DNA from: UBA4408 sp002389785
Lineage (GTDB): Bacteria; Bacteroidota; Bacteroidia; UBA4408
Length of the DNA: 64,000 bases
Assembly (NCBI GenBank): GCA_035438985.1
Contig: DAORJK010000005.1
Span: forward strand, 1-64,000
Direction: 5' to 3'
In this document: positions 43,092 to 52,482 of the stretch, one piece after another
Layout of the letters: each line of letters begins with the position of its first letter
How positions within the stretch are numbered: position 1 is the stretch's first letter
Program-made: the position numbers and the translations under genes
Notes under the pieces: generated by a model
Told to the model about the DNA's origin: nothing
The model's database searches: none
What the model saw: the letters and a program-made list of their open reading frames with translations, nothing else

Positions 43092-44285
43092 ATGGTAAAC
43101 TCAGCGCGAAAAAAATACAATGCTTCATTCAGTGACGAAAAATATGCCGCATTTCTGAATGATTTAAATACAAGTTTTGGCTATACTATACCTTTCCGAA
43201 TTGCCGAAACTCCTGTATTTGTGCCAGCCTATTTAAAGAATAAATTAATTCGAGCCTGCGATTCTATCATTGAGTTTATTTGCCGTGAAGATTTCAAAAA
43301 GCTTACTGAAAATGCTGTTCCCAAGCATTTAATAGTTCCTGGAGAAGATGCTCACACGCTTTGCTTGGCAATTGATTTTGCTGTATGTAGAGATGCTAAA
43401 GGCGAGCTATCTCCTCAACTTATAGAACTGCAAGGATTTCCCAGTTTATATGGCTACCAGGATTTATTGGCTAAAAAATATCAACAATATTTTGATGTGG
43501 ACTCGAAGTTTAGTCATTATTTCAGTGATTTAGATGAAGTATCCTATTGGAGCATTTTAAAAGAAGCATTTTTAGGAAAGCATAATCCCGAAAATGTGAT
43601 CTTGCTCGAAGTGGAGCCAGAGAAGCAAAATACAGCAATTGATTTTATTTATACGGAAGCAAAATTGGGAATTAAGGCTGTATGCTTGACTAAAATTATT
43701 AAAGAAGGTAGGAAATTATATTACCTTAGAAATGGGATAAAAACACCTATTTACCGAATTTACAACCGAATTATTTTTGATGAACTCGTTCAAAGAACTG
43801 ATTTAAACTACGATTTTAAAATGACGGATGAAGTGGATGTTGAATGGGCAGGACATCCAAATTGGTTTTTTAGAATTAGTAAGTACATCATGCCCTTTTT
43901 AAACAGCGAATTCGTACCTAAATGTACTTTTCTCAACGAATTAAAGGAAATTCCTAGCGACCTTGAAAATTATGTACTAAAACCATTGTTTTCATTTAGT
44001 GGTTCGGGCGTTATTTTTAATGTTACAAAACAAGATATTGAAGCTGTAAAGGACCCACAGAATTTTATTTTACAACGAAAGGTTCAATATGAACCAACGA
44101 TCGAATCGCCCGATGGTAAAGTAAAATCTGAAATTCGCATGCTGTATATTTGGAAAGAAAATGAACAGCGACCTACCTTAGTCATTAATCTTGGCCGGTT
44201 AAGCAAAGGAGAAATGATAGGTGTAAAGTACAATAAAAACAAAACCTGGGTGGGAGGTTCTGTTAATTTTTTTGAAAATGATTGA
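43092..44285 (+). CDS. Uncharacterised protein with ATP-grasp-like C-terminal half
   Basis: This 397-residue cytoplasmic protein is not recognised by name. Its C-terminal half resembles an ATP-grasp enzyme: ENYVLKPLFSFSGSGVIFNV (Lys plus a glycine-rich loop), a central FILQRKVQYEPT and EIRMLYIWKENEQRP. Its N-terminal half carries LSPQLIELQGFPSLYGYQD and looks like a partner substrate domain. It is single in this window, between divergent and convergent neighbours, with no biosynthetic cluster around it. The products and substrates are unknown. Confidence 0.5.
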   Translation: MVNSARKKYNASFSDEKYAAFLNDLNTSFGYTIPFRIAETPVFVPAYLKNKLIRACDSIIEFICREDFKKLTENAVPKHLIVPGEDAHTLCLAIDFAVCRDAKGELSPQLIELQGFPSLYGYQDLLAKKYQQYFDVDSKFSHYFSDLDEVSYWSILKEAFLGKHNPENVILLEVEPEKQNTAIDFIYTEAKLGIKAVCLTKIIKEGRKLYYLRNGIKTPIYRIYNRIIFDELVQRTDLNYDFKMTDEVDVEWAGHPNWFFRISKYIMPFLNSEFVPKCTFLNELKEIPSDLENYVLKPLFSFSGSGVIFNVTKQDIEAVKDPQNFILQRKVQYEPTIESPDGKVKSEIRMLYIWKENEQRPTLVINLGRLSKGEMIGVKYNKNKTWVGGSVNFFEND

Positions 44286-44299
44286 AAAGGTTTAGCTTT

Positions 44300-46114
44300 T
44301 TAATATTTCCTTTTTTTGGGAGAGGAAAAACTACGGCCTTCAGATGATTTTCCAGAATCAGAGTAAGAACGCTTGTTTCCAAAAGATTTATCACTACGAT
44401 TTCCTCCACGATATCCACCTGAATCTCTACCCCCTCTGTATCCACCTCCTCCGGATCCTTTTGAAAATCCTCCACCTTCTCCTCTACTGCGATTTCCACT
44501 GCTTCCAACACCAGATGAAATCTCGAGATGCACACTTCTACCTTTAAACCTTTGAGATTTAAATGCATCCATCACCATTTCTGACAAACGTGGTTCGATA
44601 TCAAAAAAGGAAAATTTTTCTTTTACATCAATTCGTCCAATTTTGCCTTTATCAAGAGTTGTTACTTCACTTATATAATCACGTAAACTCATAACATTTA
44701 ATCCGTCCATCTCACCAATGTTAACGAAAAAACGACCTGTTGGAGCTCCATCGTGTCCGCGACTTTCCCTTCGGTCAGCACTTTTTACATCCACATTTAA
44801 ATCGACCGATTTTTTATAGTAATCCAAAAAGCGGTTAAATTCAGCCGAAACCATGCGTTTAATCAATTCTTCCTTACTTAAATCGCTCAACATTTCGTTA
44901 ATCTTTGGAAGAAATGAATCAATTGCAGCATCATTCACTTCTACATCGTGAATTTTATTTACTAAATAAAACAATTGTTTTTCACAAACTTCTTTGCCAG
45001 TAGGCAATTTATCGTGAACAAATTTCTTACCTATTTGACGTTCAATCATTCGAATCTTCCCCACTTCTTTCATGTTGATGATCACAATCGATACTCCCGA
45101 TTTTCCTGCTCTTGCTGTTCTGCCACTTCGGTGCGTATAGTTTTCTATATCATCGGGTAAATTGTAATTAATTACGTGTGTAACATCGTTAACGTCAATT
45201 CCTCTGGCTGCCACATCTGTAGCCACCAACATTTGAAGCGTTTTACTTCGGTAACGTGCCATTACCTGATCGCGCTGTTGTTGCGATAAATCGCCATGCA
45301 AAGCATCGGCATTATACCCATCTTTTATAAGCTGTTCGGCTATTTGCTGTGTTTCAATTCGTGTACGACAAAATACAATTCCAAAAATTTCAGGATTAAA
45401 ATCGGCAATGCGTTTTAAAGCATTGTATTTATCTTTTGCATGTACAATGTAATAGCGGTGCTCAATGTTTTCAGCACCTTGATTTTGTTTACCCACTGTA
45501 ACCTCATGTGGGTTACTCATGTAATTTTTAGCAATCCGTGCAACTTCATTTTGCATGGTGGCGCTAAACAACCAGGTGTTTTTACCTTCAGGTGTTTCCG
45601 AAAGTATACTATCTAAATCCTCTTTAAAACCCATGTTGAGCATTTCATCTGCTTCATCAAGCACTACAATTGAAATACCTGCTAACTTCACTTTTCTGCG
45701 GCTAATCATATCCACCATTCGACCCGGGGTAGCTACCACAATTTGTGCTCCCCTTGAAAGTTCACGACTTTGCATCTCAAGGCTCGCTCCTCCATAAATT
45801 GCAACAATGTGCGCTCCATCTACATACTTGGTGAAATTTTGCAAATCACGTGTAATTTGTAAACACAATTCACGTGTAGGGCAAATAATTAAAGCTTGAG
45901 TATTGCGGCTGTTAAAATCAACCATTTGAACCATTGGTAAACCAAATGCAGCGGTTTTTCCGGTTCCTGTTTGTGCTAATCCTACTAAATCTCTTTTGTT
46001 GTTTAATAAGGCGGGAATTGTTGCCTCTTGTATAGGGGTTGGATTTTCGAAACCCAATTCAGTGATTGCTTTTACTATTCTTGTGTCAATTCCTAATTCT
46101 TCAAATCTGTTCAT
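44300..46114 (-). CDS. DEAD-box RNA helicase (DeaD/CsdA type)
   Basis: This 604-residue ATP-dependent RNA helicase has Q motif GFENPTPIQEATIPALL, Walker A GLAQTGTGKTAAFGLP, DEAD box VVLDEADEMLNMGF, SAT FSATMQ, and motif VI HRSGRTARAGKSG. A DbpA-type RNA-binding domain (FVNIGEMDGLNVMSLRDYI) follows around residue 465, and then a Gly/Arg/Ser-rich tail with RGG repeats. This order fits cold-shock and ribosome-assembly helicases such as DeaD. It is divergent from the nucleoid-protein gene, and the intergenic space leaves room for a long 5' UTR. Confidence 0.93.
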   Translation of the reverse strand: MNRFEELGIDTRIVKAITELGFENPTPIQEATIPALLNNKRDLVGLAQTGTGKTAAFGLPMVQMVDFNSRNTQALIICPTRELCLQITRDLQNFTKYVDGAHIVAIYGGASLEMQSRELSRGAQIVVATPGRMVDMISRRKVKLAGISIVVLDEADEMLNMGFKEDLDSILSETPEGKNTWLFSATMQNEVARIAKNYMSNPHEVTVGKQNQGAENIEHRYYIVHAKDKYNALKRIADFNPEIFGIVFCRTRIETQQIAEQLIKDGYNADALHGDLSQQQRDQVMARYRSKTLQMLVATDVAARGIDVNDVTHVINYNLPDDIENYTHRSGRTARAGKSGVSIVIINMKEVGKIRMIERQIGKKFVHDKLPTGKEVCEKQLFYLVNKIHDVEVNDAAIDSFLPKINEMLSDLSKEELIKRMVSAEFNRFLDYYKKSVDLNVDVKSADRRESRGHDGAPTGRFFVNIGEMDGLNVMSLRDYISEVTTLDKGKIGRIDVKEKFSFFDIEPRLSEMVMDAFKSQRFKGRSVHLEISSGVGSSGNRSRGEGGGFSKGSGGGGYRGGRDSGGYRGGNRSDKSFGNKRSYSDSGKSSEGRSFSSPKKRKY

Positions 46115-46278
46115 TACTTGTTTGTTACTTTATTTTAAATTTTGCGCGAAGGTACAACAATTAATTTAAGCACTTGATTTATCGGCTAAAGCGAACAAAA
46201 TGTAGAACCCTTTTACGGCTATAGTGATTTTACTGTATCTTCGACTTCTTATCATACTTTATCTGAAAATAGTTGCCA

Positions 46279-47319
46279 ATGTTAGATTTTACAAACACCC
46301 AGATTACCCGAATAACAGCGCATCGGATTGGAAACAAAGCGAACAACGAAAAACTTTTACTGTCGAACGAATTGCTGTCAGTGGAGGATAAACAATTAAA
46401 AGAGGTGCTTTTCAGCTTTTTCTTGTCTCCTTTTCAATCGCCTGAATTTTACAATTTTACCTTTAGCAATCAAGATTTTACTTTAAATCCATTGTTCACG
46501 TTTTCATCTAAACTATTTGAACAGAAAAACAATTTCCTCAAACTAAGTTGCGATATAGCACATCATTTGTACGAAGTAAGCACACATCCTCAAATAAAGG
46601 CAGGCGATTTATTTGTAGTTTTCTTTAGAAATTTATCGGTCAATGGACATGTGTTAAATGCTATTGGCTTATTTAAATCGGAAAACAAACAAGCATTTTT
46701 GCAGCTTGATTCCGATAATTTTGAACTTAATTTGGAAGAAGGCATCAATTGCGAAAAATTAGATAAAGGATGTTTGATTTTTGATGATGAGGCGAATAAG
46801 GGATATCGTCTTTGTATTGTTGATAAGGCAAACAAATCACTTGAAGCACATTACTGGAGAGATAATTTTTTGCAAATACGCCCGTGCAAAGACGAATACC
46901 ATCAAACCAAAGATTTTTTATCCTTGGCGAAAACCTATGTAACTGCCGGTTTAACGGCTGATTTTGAAGTTAATAAAACCGAGCAAATTGAATTGTTGAA
47001 TCGTTCCATGGAATATTTTAAAACCCACGAAAGCTTTAATAAGGGTGAGTTTGAGCGTGAAGTTTTTCAAGACACAGCAGTAATAAAATCGTTCAGAAGT
47101 TTTGATAAAATGTACCGTGAAGACAATGATATTGAGTTTCCCGATAATTTTGAAATTTCCGACAAGGCTGTAAAAAAACAATCACGTGTATTTAAAAGCG
47201 TATTAAAACTGGATAAAAATTTTCACATTTATATTCATGGAAATAAGGAATTAATCGAGCAAGGCGTTGAGAAGGATGGTCGAAAATTTTATAAGATTTA
47301 CTATACCGAAGAAAACTAA
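46279..47319 (+). CDS. Nucleoid-associated protein (NdpA/YejK family)
   Basis: This 346-residue protein fits the 37-kDa nucleoid-associated NdpA/YejK family: an early TRITAHRIGNKANNEKLLLS, then LSPFQSPEFYNFTF, and a C-terminal lysine-rich DNA-contact region (KKQSRVFKSVLKLDKNFHIY). The ATG at 46279 is used because the TTG at 46273 would add only two residues. E. coli YejK binds DNA in the nucleoid; the role is not well defined. It is divergent from the DEAD-box helicase. Confidence 0.8.
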   Translation: MLDFTNTQITRITAHRIGNKANNEKLLLSNELLSVEDKQLKEVLFSFFLSPFQSPEFYNFTFSNQDFTLNPLFTFSSKLFEQKNNFLKLSCDIAHHLYEVSTHPQIKAGDLFVVFFRNLSVNGHVLNAIGLFKSENKQAFLQLDSDNFELNLEEGINCEKLDKGCLIFDDEANKGYRLCIVDKANKSLEAHYWRDNFLQIRPCKDEYHQTKDFLSLAKTYVTAGLTADFEVNKTEQIELLNRSMEYFKTHESFNKGEFEREVFQDTAVIKSFRSFDKMYREDNDIEFPDNFEISDKAVKKQSRVFKSVLKLDKNFHIYIHGNKELIEQGVEKDGRKFYKIYYTEEN

Positions 47320-47331
47320 TAAACGGTTGTC

Positions 47332-49959
47332 TTATTGCATTGGATCGAGCTCAGACGGAGCATTTTTTCGCTTAAACAAGGATGCGTCCATCTTGCCAAA
47401 TCGATAGGACAGATTTATTCTAAAATTTTGTCTGTCGCGGTAGCGGCTATAATCTTGCATAAAATAAGGAGTCTCAGAATAACTACTGTAGCGCTTGGTT
47501 TTAAAAATATCACTAACATTTAATGAAACCGAAGCTACATTTTTAATAAAATCCCATTTAATCGCTGCATCCATACCATAGTTTTCATTTACATAGCCTT
47601 GAGATGAACTTACTTGCTGATCGCGCATTCCTCCACCCATACCACCACCACCCGGCCCTCGACCCGGAATGCCACCTAGTGTATTCCCGGTGCTTGATCC
47701 TCCTACCGGCAAAACTGTTTTTGATTGATAATCGCCCGACAATTGTATACTCAAATTTTTAGGTAGGGTAAAATTCCAATTCATTTTGGCAAACCAACTT
47801 AGTCGTTCAGTTTTTAAATTAGTAGCTAAATTGCTGCCATTAATTTGAGCATTATAAAAATTAAGATTGCTGGTAATTTCCCACCATTTTACCGGTGAAG
47901 TGCGCAACGTTAATTCCAAGCCATAACTTTGGCTAAAACTTGAGTTTTGATAGCTGTTATAGATTACACTATCTATCCCATTAGCGCCAATATCGCGGAA
48001 TTGATAACGACTAATTAAATTGTCAATATGTTTGTAATATACTGAAGCTAAAAAACTACTACCCTTTACAGTTAGCTTTTGATAATCTAAATCAAGTGTA
48101 TGGATAAACTCAGGTGTTAATCCGGCATTACCGATATTGATATTTTGTGGATCACTAAAATCGGCAAATGGCATTAACTGAAAAAAGTTTGGGCGATTTA
48201 TTTTACGAGAATAATTCAGTTGTAAATCCTGATTTTTCGGCAATTTATAAGTTAAATAAGCACTCGGAAAAAAACTAAAAGGGTATTGAATATGAAAAGT
48301 AGAATTTTGATTGATGATGGTTCCTAAGTAATCCGAACTCTCGAAACGCAATCCAACTTGATATAGCAACTTACTTAAATGATCGGAATATGTTCCATAA
48401 ACAGCATAAACCCGATCGGTAAATTTATATTTACTGCTATTGTTGCTAAATAACAAGTAATCAGCCAATGAATCGACGTAGAAATAATTGTTGGTTTCGT
48501 TTTTAAAATCACGTGAAGATACTCTAGCTCCTGTTTCAAATTTTGAATTTTCGGTTAAGGGGTTCGCAAAGTCAAATTGTCCAACAAAATAATGATTGTA
48601 GCCTCCGCCTTCCGTTTTTTGTAAAACTGTAGGTCCATTTAATATGCCATCAGCAAAGTAGCTTTGTGTTGCGTAGTTCGCATAATTGCTATTTGTAGGA
48701 GAATTGTAATTTAAATCAATAGTAAATTCTTCTCCGGCTTTTGGAAATAAGTGTTTAAAACTTAATTGAGTTCCATAGTTCAAAAATTGATTCATTGAGT
48801 TACTGTTTCGGGTATAGTAAGAAAATACCGATGAAGCGAGTAAAGAGTCATTTATTGTTTCATCGCGAGGTTTCATTTTTCCCTGCACTAAAGTTTGAGC
48901 GATGGTTAAGGTGTTTCGGTTGTTTAAAAAATAATCTACTCCAATTCTTCCATGATTAAATTGATTTTGCTGTGTTGTTACACTGTTTTGTAATATTTGG
49001 AGTTCATTATTTTCGAGACTAGATCTTGAAGTAGTGGTATACGATTGAATACTGCGTTTCACAAGATTACCGCTCAAGAAAAAATTGAGCTTTCCTTCTT
49101 TCACATTAAAATCACCTCCTAACATGTACTTTAATAAATTTCCGGATGCGGCTCGAATGCTTCCGTTATATCCGGGTTTGCGGTTTTTTTTCAACACTAA
49201 ATTCAAAATTCCCGAATTACTATCGCCTGCATCAAACTTTGCCGAAGGATTTGAAATTATTTCTACACTTTGAATTTCGTCGGCAGGAATTTGATCAAGT
49301 GTTAAAGTAGTTGGTTTTCCATCAATAAATAGCTGAGGAGTTGAATTTCGGAGTGTTACATTTCCATCAATATCAACTTGAACGGCAGGTATCGTTTTCA
49401 TAACATCCTGTGCAGAGCCACCTTCACTAACCGTATTTTTATCGACGTTAAAAACCTTTCTATCAACTTTCATTACATACATCGATTTCTCAGCTTCTAT
49501 GGTTACTTCCTTCAATAATTCAGTATTTTGTTTCAGCTTTATATTACCTAAATCTTTATCTGCCTTTTCGGCAATTTTACTTTTGTCGCCAGCCGATTTA
49601 AAATCGATGTCAAATTTTATTTTTTGTTCATAAGGAATATACCCCATCGAACTTATTTTAAGGGTATATTGCTCGTTGAGTGACAAATTTTCGATGTAAA
49701 ATTCGCCCATTCTATCGGTCAGCATTCCTCCTGCAAGTGCAGGTTTCATTTGTTTGCTGATGGAATCGAATTTCATGTGCCACAATTGAACCGAAACATA
49801 CTCCATCGCCTCATTGCTTGCCTCATCCTTTACCTTTCCTGAAAATCTACCGATCATAAGTCCTTTTGAACGCAGTTGGTTGCTTGTTGCAGGCTGCGAA
49901 TACACCATCAATTGTAAACTAAGCAGCGCAAGAAGGAAAATAATTTTTTGAAATTTCAT
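47332..49959 (-). CDS. TonB-dependent receptor family outer-membrane beta-barrel protein
   Basis: This 875-residue outer-membrane protein has a signal peptide (IIFLLALLSLQLMVYSQ), a carboxypeptidase-regulatory-like domain (GRFSGKVKDEASNEAMEYVS), then a plug domain (AQDVMKTIPAVQVDIDGNVT ... VEIISNPSAKFDAGDSNSG) and a long beta-barrel ending in a Phe/aromatic-rich strand. It belongs to the OMP_b-brl_3/TBDR-like group rather than the SusC group because no SusD gene follows. A Gly-rich insert (GRGPGGGGMGGGM) is unusual for a barrel loop. The substrate is unknown. Confidence 0.85.
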   Translation of the reverse strand: MKFQKIIFLLALLSLQLMVYSQPATSNQLRSKGLMIGRFSGKVKDEASNEAMEYVSVQLWHMKFDSISKQMKPALAGGMLTDRMGEFYIENLSLNEQYTLKISSMGYIPYEQKIKFDIDFKSAGDKSKIAEKADKDLGNIKLKQNTELLKEVTIEAEKSMYVMKVDRKVFNVDKNTVSEGGSAQDVMKTIPAVQVDIDGNVTLRNSTPQLFIDGKPTTLTLDQIPADEIQSVEIISNPSAKFDAGDSNSGILNLVLKKNRKPGYNGSIRAASGNLLKYMLGGDFNVKEGKLNFFLSGNLVKRSIQSYTTTSRSSLENNELQILQNSVTTQQNQFNHGRIGVDYFLNNRNTLTIAQTLVQGKMKPRDETINDSLLASSVFSYYTRNSNSMNQFLNYGTQLSFKHLFPKAGEEFTIDLNYNSPTNSNYANYATQSYFADGILNGPTVLQKTEGGGYNHYFVGQFDFANPLTENSKFETGARVSSRDFKNETNNYFYVDSLADYLLFSNNSSKYKFTDRVYAVYGTYSDHLSKLLYQVGLRFESSDYLGTIINQNSTFHIQYPFSFFPSAYLTYKLPKNQDLQLNYSRKINRPNFFQLMPFADFSDPQNINIGNAGLTPEFIHTLDLDYQKLTVKGSSFLASVYYKHIDNLISRYQFRDIGANGIDSVIYNSYQNSSFSQSYGLELTLRTSPVKWWEITSNLNFYNAQINGSNLATNLKTERLSWFAKMNWNFTLPKNLSIQLSGDYQSKTVLPVGGSSTGNTLGGIPGRGPGGGGMGGGMRDQQVSSSQGYVNENYGMDAAIKWDFIKNVASVSLNVSDIFKTKRYSSYSETPYFMQDYSRYRDRQNFRINLSYRFGKMDASLFKRKNAPSELDPMQ

Positions 49960-50167
49960 GCTTTGTAACAGAAAGTTTTATGTTTATAAATGGAATCGTA
50001 AACTAGCGCATTTACTGAAAAATTGCTCCATTTAACCCCCTTGTCTTTTTCTGATTTCAAGGTATTCTTCTGAGTATTCATTTGCCGAATAGTTTAAAAT
50101 GGACTGCAAGGTAATTGAAATAAATGTTCATACTTATGAGAGGGAGATGTTTATTTTTGATTTTTTG

Positions 50168-50219
50168 GCATTTGAACGCATGCAAATGCTTTTCTAATTC
50201 ACTTGTTTGATTAATTTTG
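50168..50219 (+). promoter_or_regulatory. Inverted repeat and -7-like box upstream of the prolyl-isomerase operon
   Basis: GCATTTG (50168-50174) and CAAATGC (50183-50189) form a 7-bp dyad with an 8-bp spacer, a plausible regulator-binding site. TAATTTTG at 50212-50219 matches the -7 consensus. A start site near 50226 would exclude the TTG at 50217 as initiation codon. Confidence 0.4.
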
Positions 50220-50246
50220 TCGACTTCAAAAATAGCGCAATCCCCT

Positions 50247-51095
50247 TTGAAAACTTCTCTTGTTAGTGTCTTACTTATTCTTTTAGGAGCCTGTTCTTAT
50301 TTTAAGCCTAAACAACAGGAAAAGGCAATTGCAAGGGTTTTTGACAAATATTTGTATGAATCTGATATCGAAAAAATTGTAGCGAAAAATATAAAAGGGA
50401 AGGACAGTATAGAATTGGTTAAAAATTACATTGACAATTGGATTCGTCAAAATTTGCTGCTACACAAAGCCGAACAAAATTTGAATGCCGAAATGTTAAC
50501 TACTTCCATTGAAAAGCAATTGCAGGATTACCGTACTTCCTTAATTACTTTTGCTTATGAAAAAGAGTTAATTCGACAAAAGCTGGATACCTTGGTTTCT
50601 GAAGCAGAAATTCAAGAATATTACGAAAAAAATCCTCAAAATTTTCAATTAAAAAATAACATCATAAAAGTACTTTATGTGAAAGTGAATAAAAAAGCTC
50701 CAAAATTAAACAAGGTACGTGAATGGTGTAGAAGTGATAAACCTCAAGACAGAAAATTACTGGAAGACTATTGCTATCAATTTGCCGAAAATTTTTACCT
50801 CGATGATAGTTCCTGGTTTTTATTTGATGACTTATTAAAGGAAATTCCTATTGAAGCCTATGATAAAGAACAATTTTTGGAAAATAACAGATGGGTAGAA
50901 GTAACCGATACCGGTAGTTTTTATTTTGTAAATATTAAAGGATTTAAAATAAAAGACAGTACCTCACCCCTCAGTTTTGAAAAACAAAATATTCACAACA
51001 TCATCTTAAATAAACGTAAACTTCAGTTGATAAATCAAATGAAGGAAGATGTTTATAGTACTGAATTAAAAAATAAGAACTTTGAGCTCTATTAA
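50247..51095 (+). CDS. Lipoprotein of the peptidyl-prolyl isomerase/SurA-associated group
   Basis: This protein of about 282 residues starts at a TTG at 50247, which gives MKTSLVSVLLILLGAC, a compact lipoprotein signal with a GAC lipobox. An alternative TTG at 50217 would lengthen it by ten residues and overlaps a promoter-like box. The mature part is alpha-helical (SurA/PpiC N-domain-like: DNWIRQNLLLHKAEQNL). No complete parvulin domain is visible. It is 10 bp before a SurA-like gene, so a joint periplasmic chaperone role for outer-membrane proteins is likely. Confidence 0.65.
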   Translation: MKTSLVSVLLILLGACSYFKPKQQEKAIARVFDKYLYESDIEKIVAKNIKGKDSIELVKNYIDNWIRQNLLLHKAEQNLNAEMLTTSIEKQLQDYRTSLITFAYEKELIRQKLDTLVSEAEIQEYYEKNPQNFQLKNNIIKVLYVKVNKKAPKLNKVREWCRSDKPQDRKLLEDYCYQFAENFYLDDSSWFLFDDLLKEIPIEAYDKEQFLENNRWVEVTDTGSFYFVNIKGFKIKDSTSPLSFEKQNIHNIILNKRKLQLINQMKEDVYSTELKNKNFELY

Positions 51096-51105
51096 TTTAA
51101 ACATA

Positions 51106-52461
51106 ATGAAAAAGCAAACTAACGTATTTTGGGGATTGTTGTTGGTCGTAAACGGAGTATTTGCTCAAAATTCGAAGGTAGTCGATAAAATTGTTGCAGT
51201 TGTTGGCTCAAATTTGATTTTGAAATCGGATGTTGATAATGAATATCAGCAATTCATTAGTCAAGGTTCTCCTGCTGGTGAAGAAACAAGATGTCAGGTA
51301 GTTGAAGAATTACTTTTCCAAAAATTACTCATCAATCAGGCCGGTTTAGACAGTATTGAAATTACCGAAGCACAAATTGAAGGTGAATTAGACCAGCGCC
51401 TATCCTATTTTATTAAACAATTGGGATCAGAGCAAAAGCTTGAAGAATATTACGGTAAAAGCATTACTCGAATTAAGGAGGATTTCAGACCGGACATACG
51501 TAAGCTATTACTAGCACGCACCATGCAAGGAAAAATAACGGCTGATATTAAAGTTACTCCTGCAGAAGTTAGGGCTTATTTTAATTCTATACCTCCGGAT
51601 AGTCTACCTTTTTTGAATTCAGAAGTTGAAATAGGGCAAATTATGCGTAAACCTCCGATTGATGAGAAAGAAAAGACCCGGGTTAAAGAAAAATTAACGG
51701 AATTAAGAAACAGAATTGTAAACGGCGAAGACTTTTCAACCTTAGCTGTTTTGTATTCTGAAGATCCTGGTTCAGCTAGATCAGGAGGTGAATTAGGATT
51801 GTTAAACAGAAACGAATTAGTACCGGAGTTTGCGGCTGAAGCTTTTTCGTTGAAAGGAAAGGAAGTTTCAAAAATTGTAGAATCGCCATTCGGATTTCAT
51901 ATAATTCAACTAATTGATCGAAGGGGTGAATTAATTAATGTGCGCCATATTTTACTAAGTCCTAAGACTTCGGGAAGCGATCTCTATAAAGCGCAGTTGT
52001 TGTGCGACAGTGTTCGTAAATTAATTTTAAAAGATTCGCTCACATTTGAATCAGCAGCTTTTTTGTATAGCGATGATGGTGAAAGTAAAAACAATGGAGG
52101 AATCATTCCTAACCCACAAACCGGTTCATCAAAGTTTGAAACCTCTGAACTCGATCAAAGTTTATTTTTTACTATTGATAAATTAAAAGTAGGAGAAATT
52201 TCTGAGCCGGTTATTATGCAAACCAACGATGGTAAAAAAGCCTATAGAATATTGTATTTAAAAAGCCGCACCGAACCACATAGAGCAAATTTAAAAGACG
52301 ATTACCAAAAAGTTCAAAATATTACACTTACGCTAAAACAAAGTGAAATTATCAATACTTGGATTGAAAATAAATTAAAAACCACCTTCGTTAAAATTGA
52401 CCAGGAATACAAATCCTGTGGATTTAAACACAAATGGTTTTTAGTTGATAAAACGGAATAA
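51106..52461 (+). CDS. SurA-like periplasmic peptidyl-prolyl isomerase
   Basis: This 451-residue protein has a signal peptide (FWGLLLVVNGVFAQ) and a SurA-type N-domain (VDKIVAVVGSNLILKSDVDN). Two parvulin (PpiC) domains follow. The first runs from EVEIGQIMRKPPI to SPFGFHIIQLIDRRG with GSARSGGELGLLNRNELVPEF; the second is shorter (NVRHILLSPKT ... NNGGIIPNP). This is the SurA arrangement for chaperoning outer-membrane proteins. The ATG at 51106 is chosen since the earlier one (51082) lies inside the upstream gene. The operon continues with moxR. Confidence 0.88.
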   Translation: MKKQTNVFWGLLLVVNGVFAQNSKVVDKIVAVVGSNLILKSDVDNEYQQFISQGSPAGEETRCQVVEELLFQKLLINQAGLDSIEITEAQIEGELDQRLSYFIKQLGSEQKLEEYYGKSITRIKEDFRPDIRKLLLARTMQGKITADIKVTPAEVRAYFNSIPPDSLPFLNSEVEIGQIMRKPPIDEKEKTRVKEKLTELRNRIVNGEDFSTLAVLYSEDPGSARSGGELGLLNRNELVPEFAAEAFSLKGKEVSKIVESPFGFHIIQLIDRRGELINVRHILLSPKTSGSDLYKAQLLCDSVRKLILKDSLTFESAAFLYSDDGESKNNGGIIPNPQTGSSKFETSELDQSLFFTIDKLKVGEISEPVIMQTNDGKKAYRILYLKSRTEPHRANLKDDYQKVQNITLTLKQSEIINTWIENKLKTTFVKIDQEYKSCGFKHKWFLVDKTE

Positions 52462-52482
52462 TCTGTATAAGAACAAACATAT

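Noticed and set aside
44263..44568. Frames on both strands in the RGG-rich 3' end of the helicase gene
   Set aside because: They are shadows caused by the low-complexity Gly/Arg/Ser codons.
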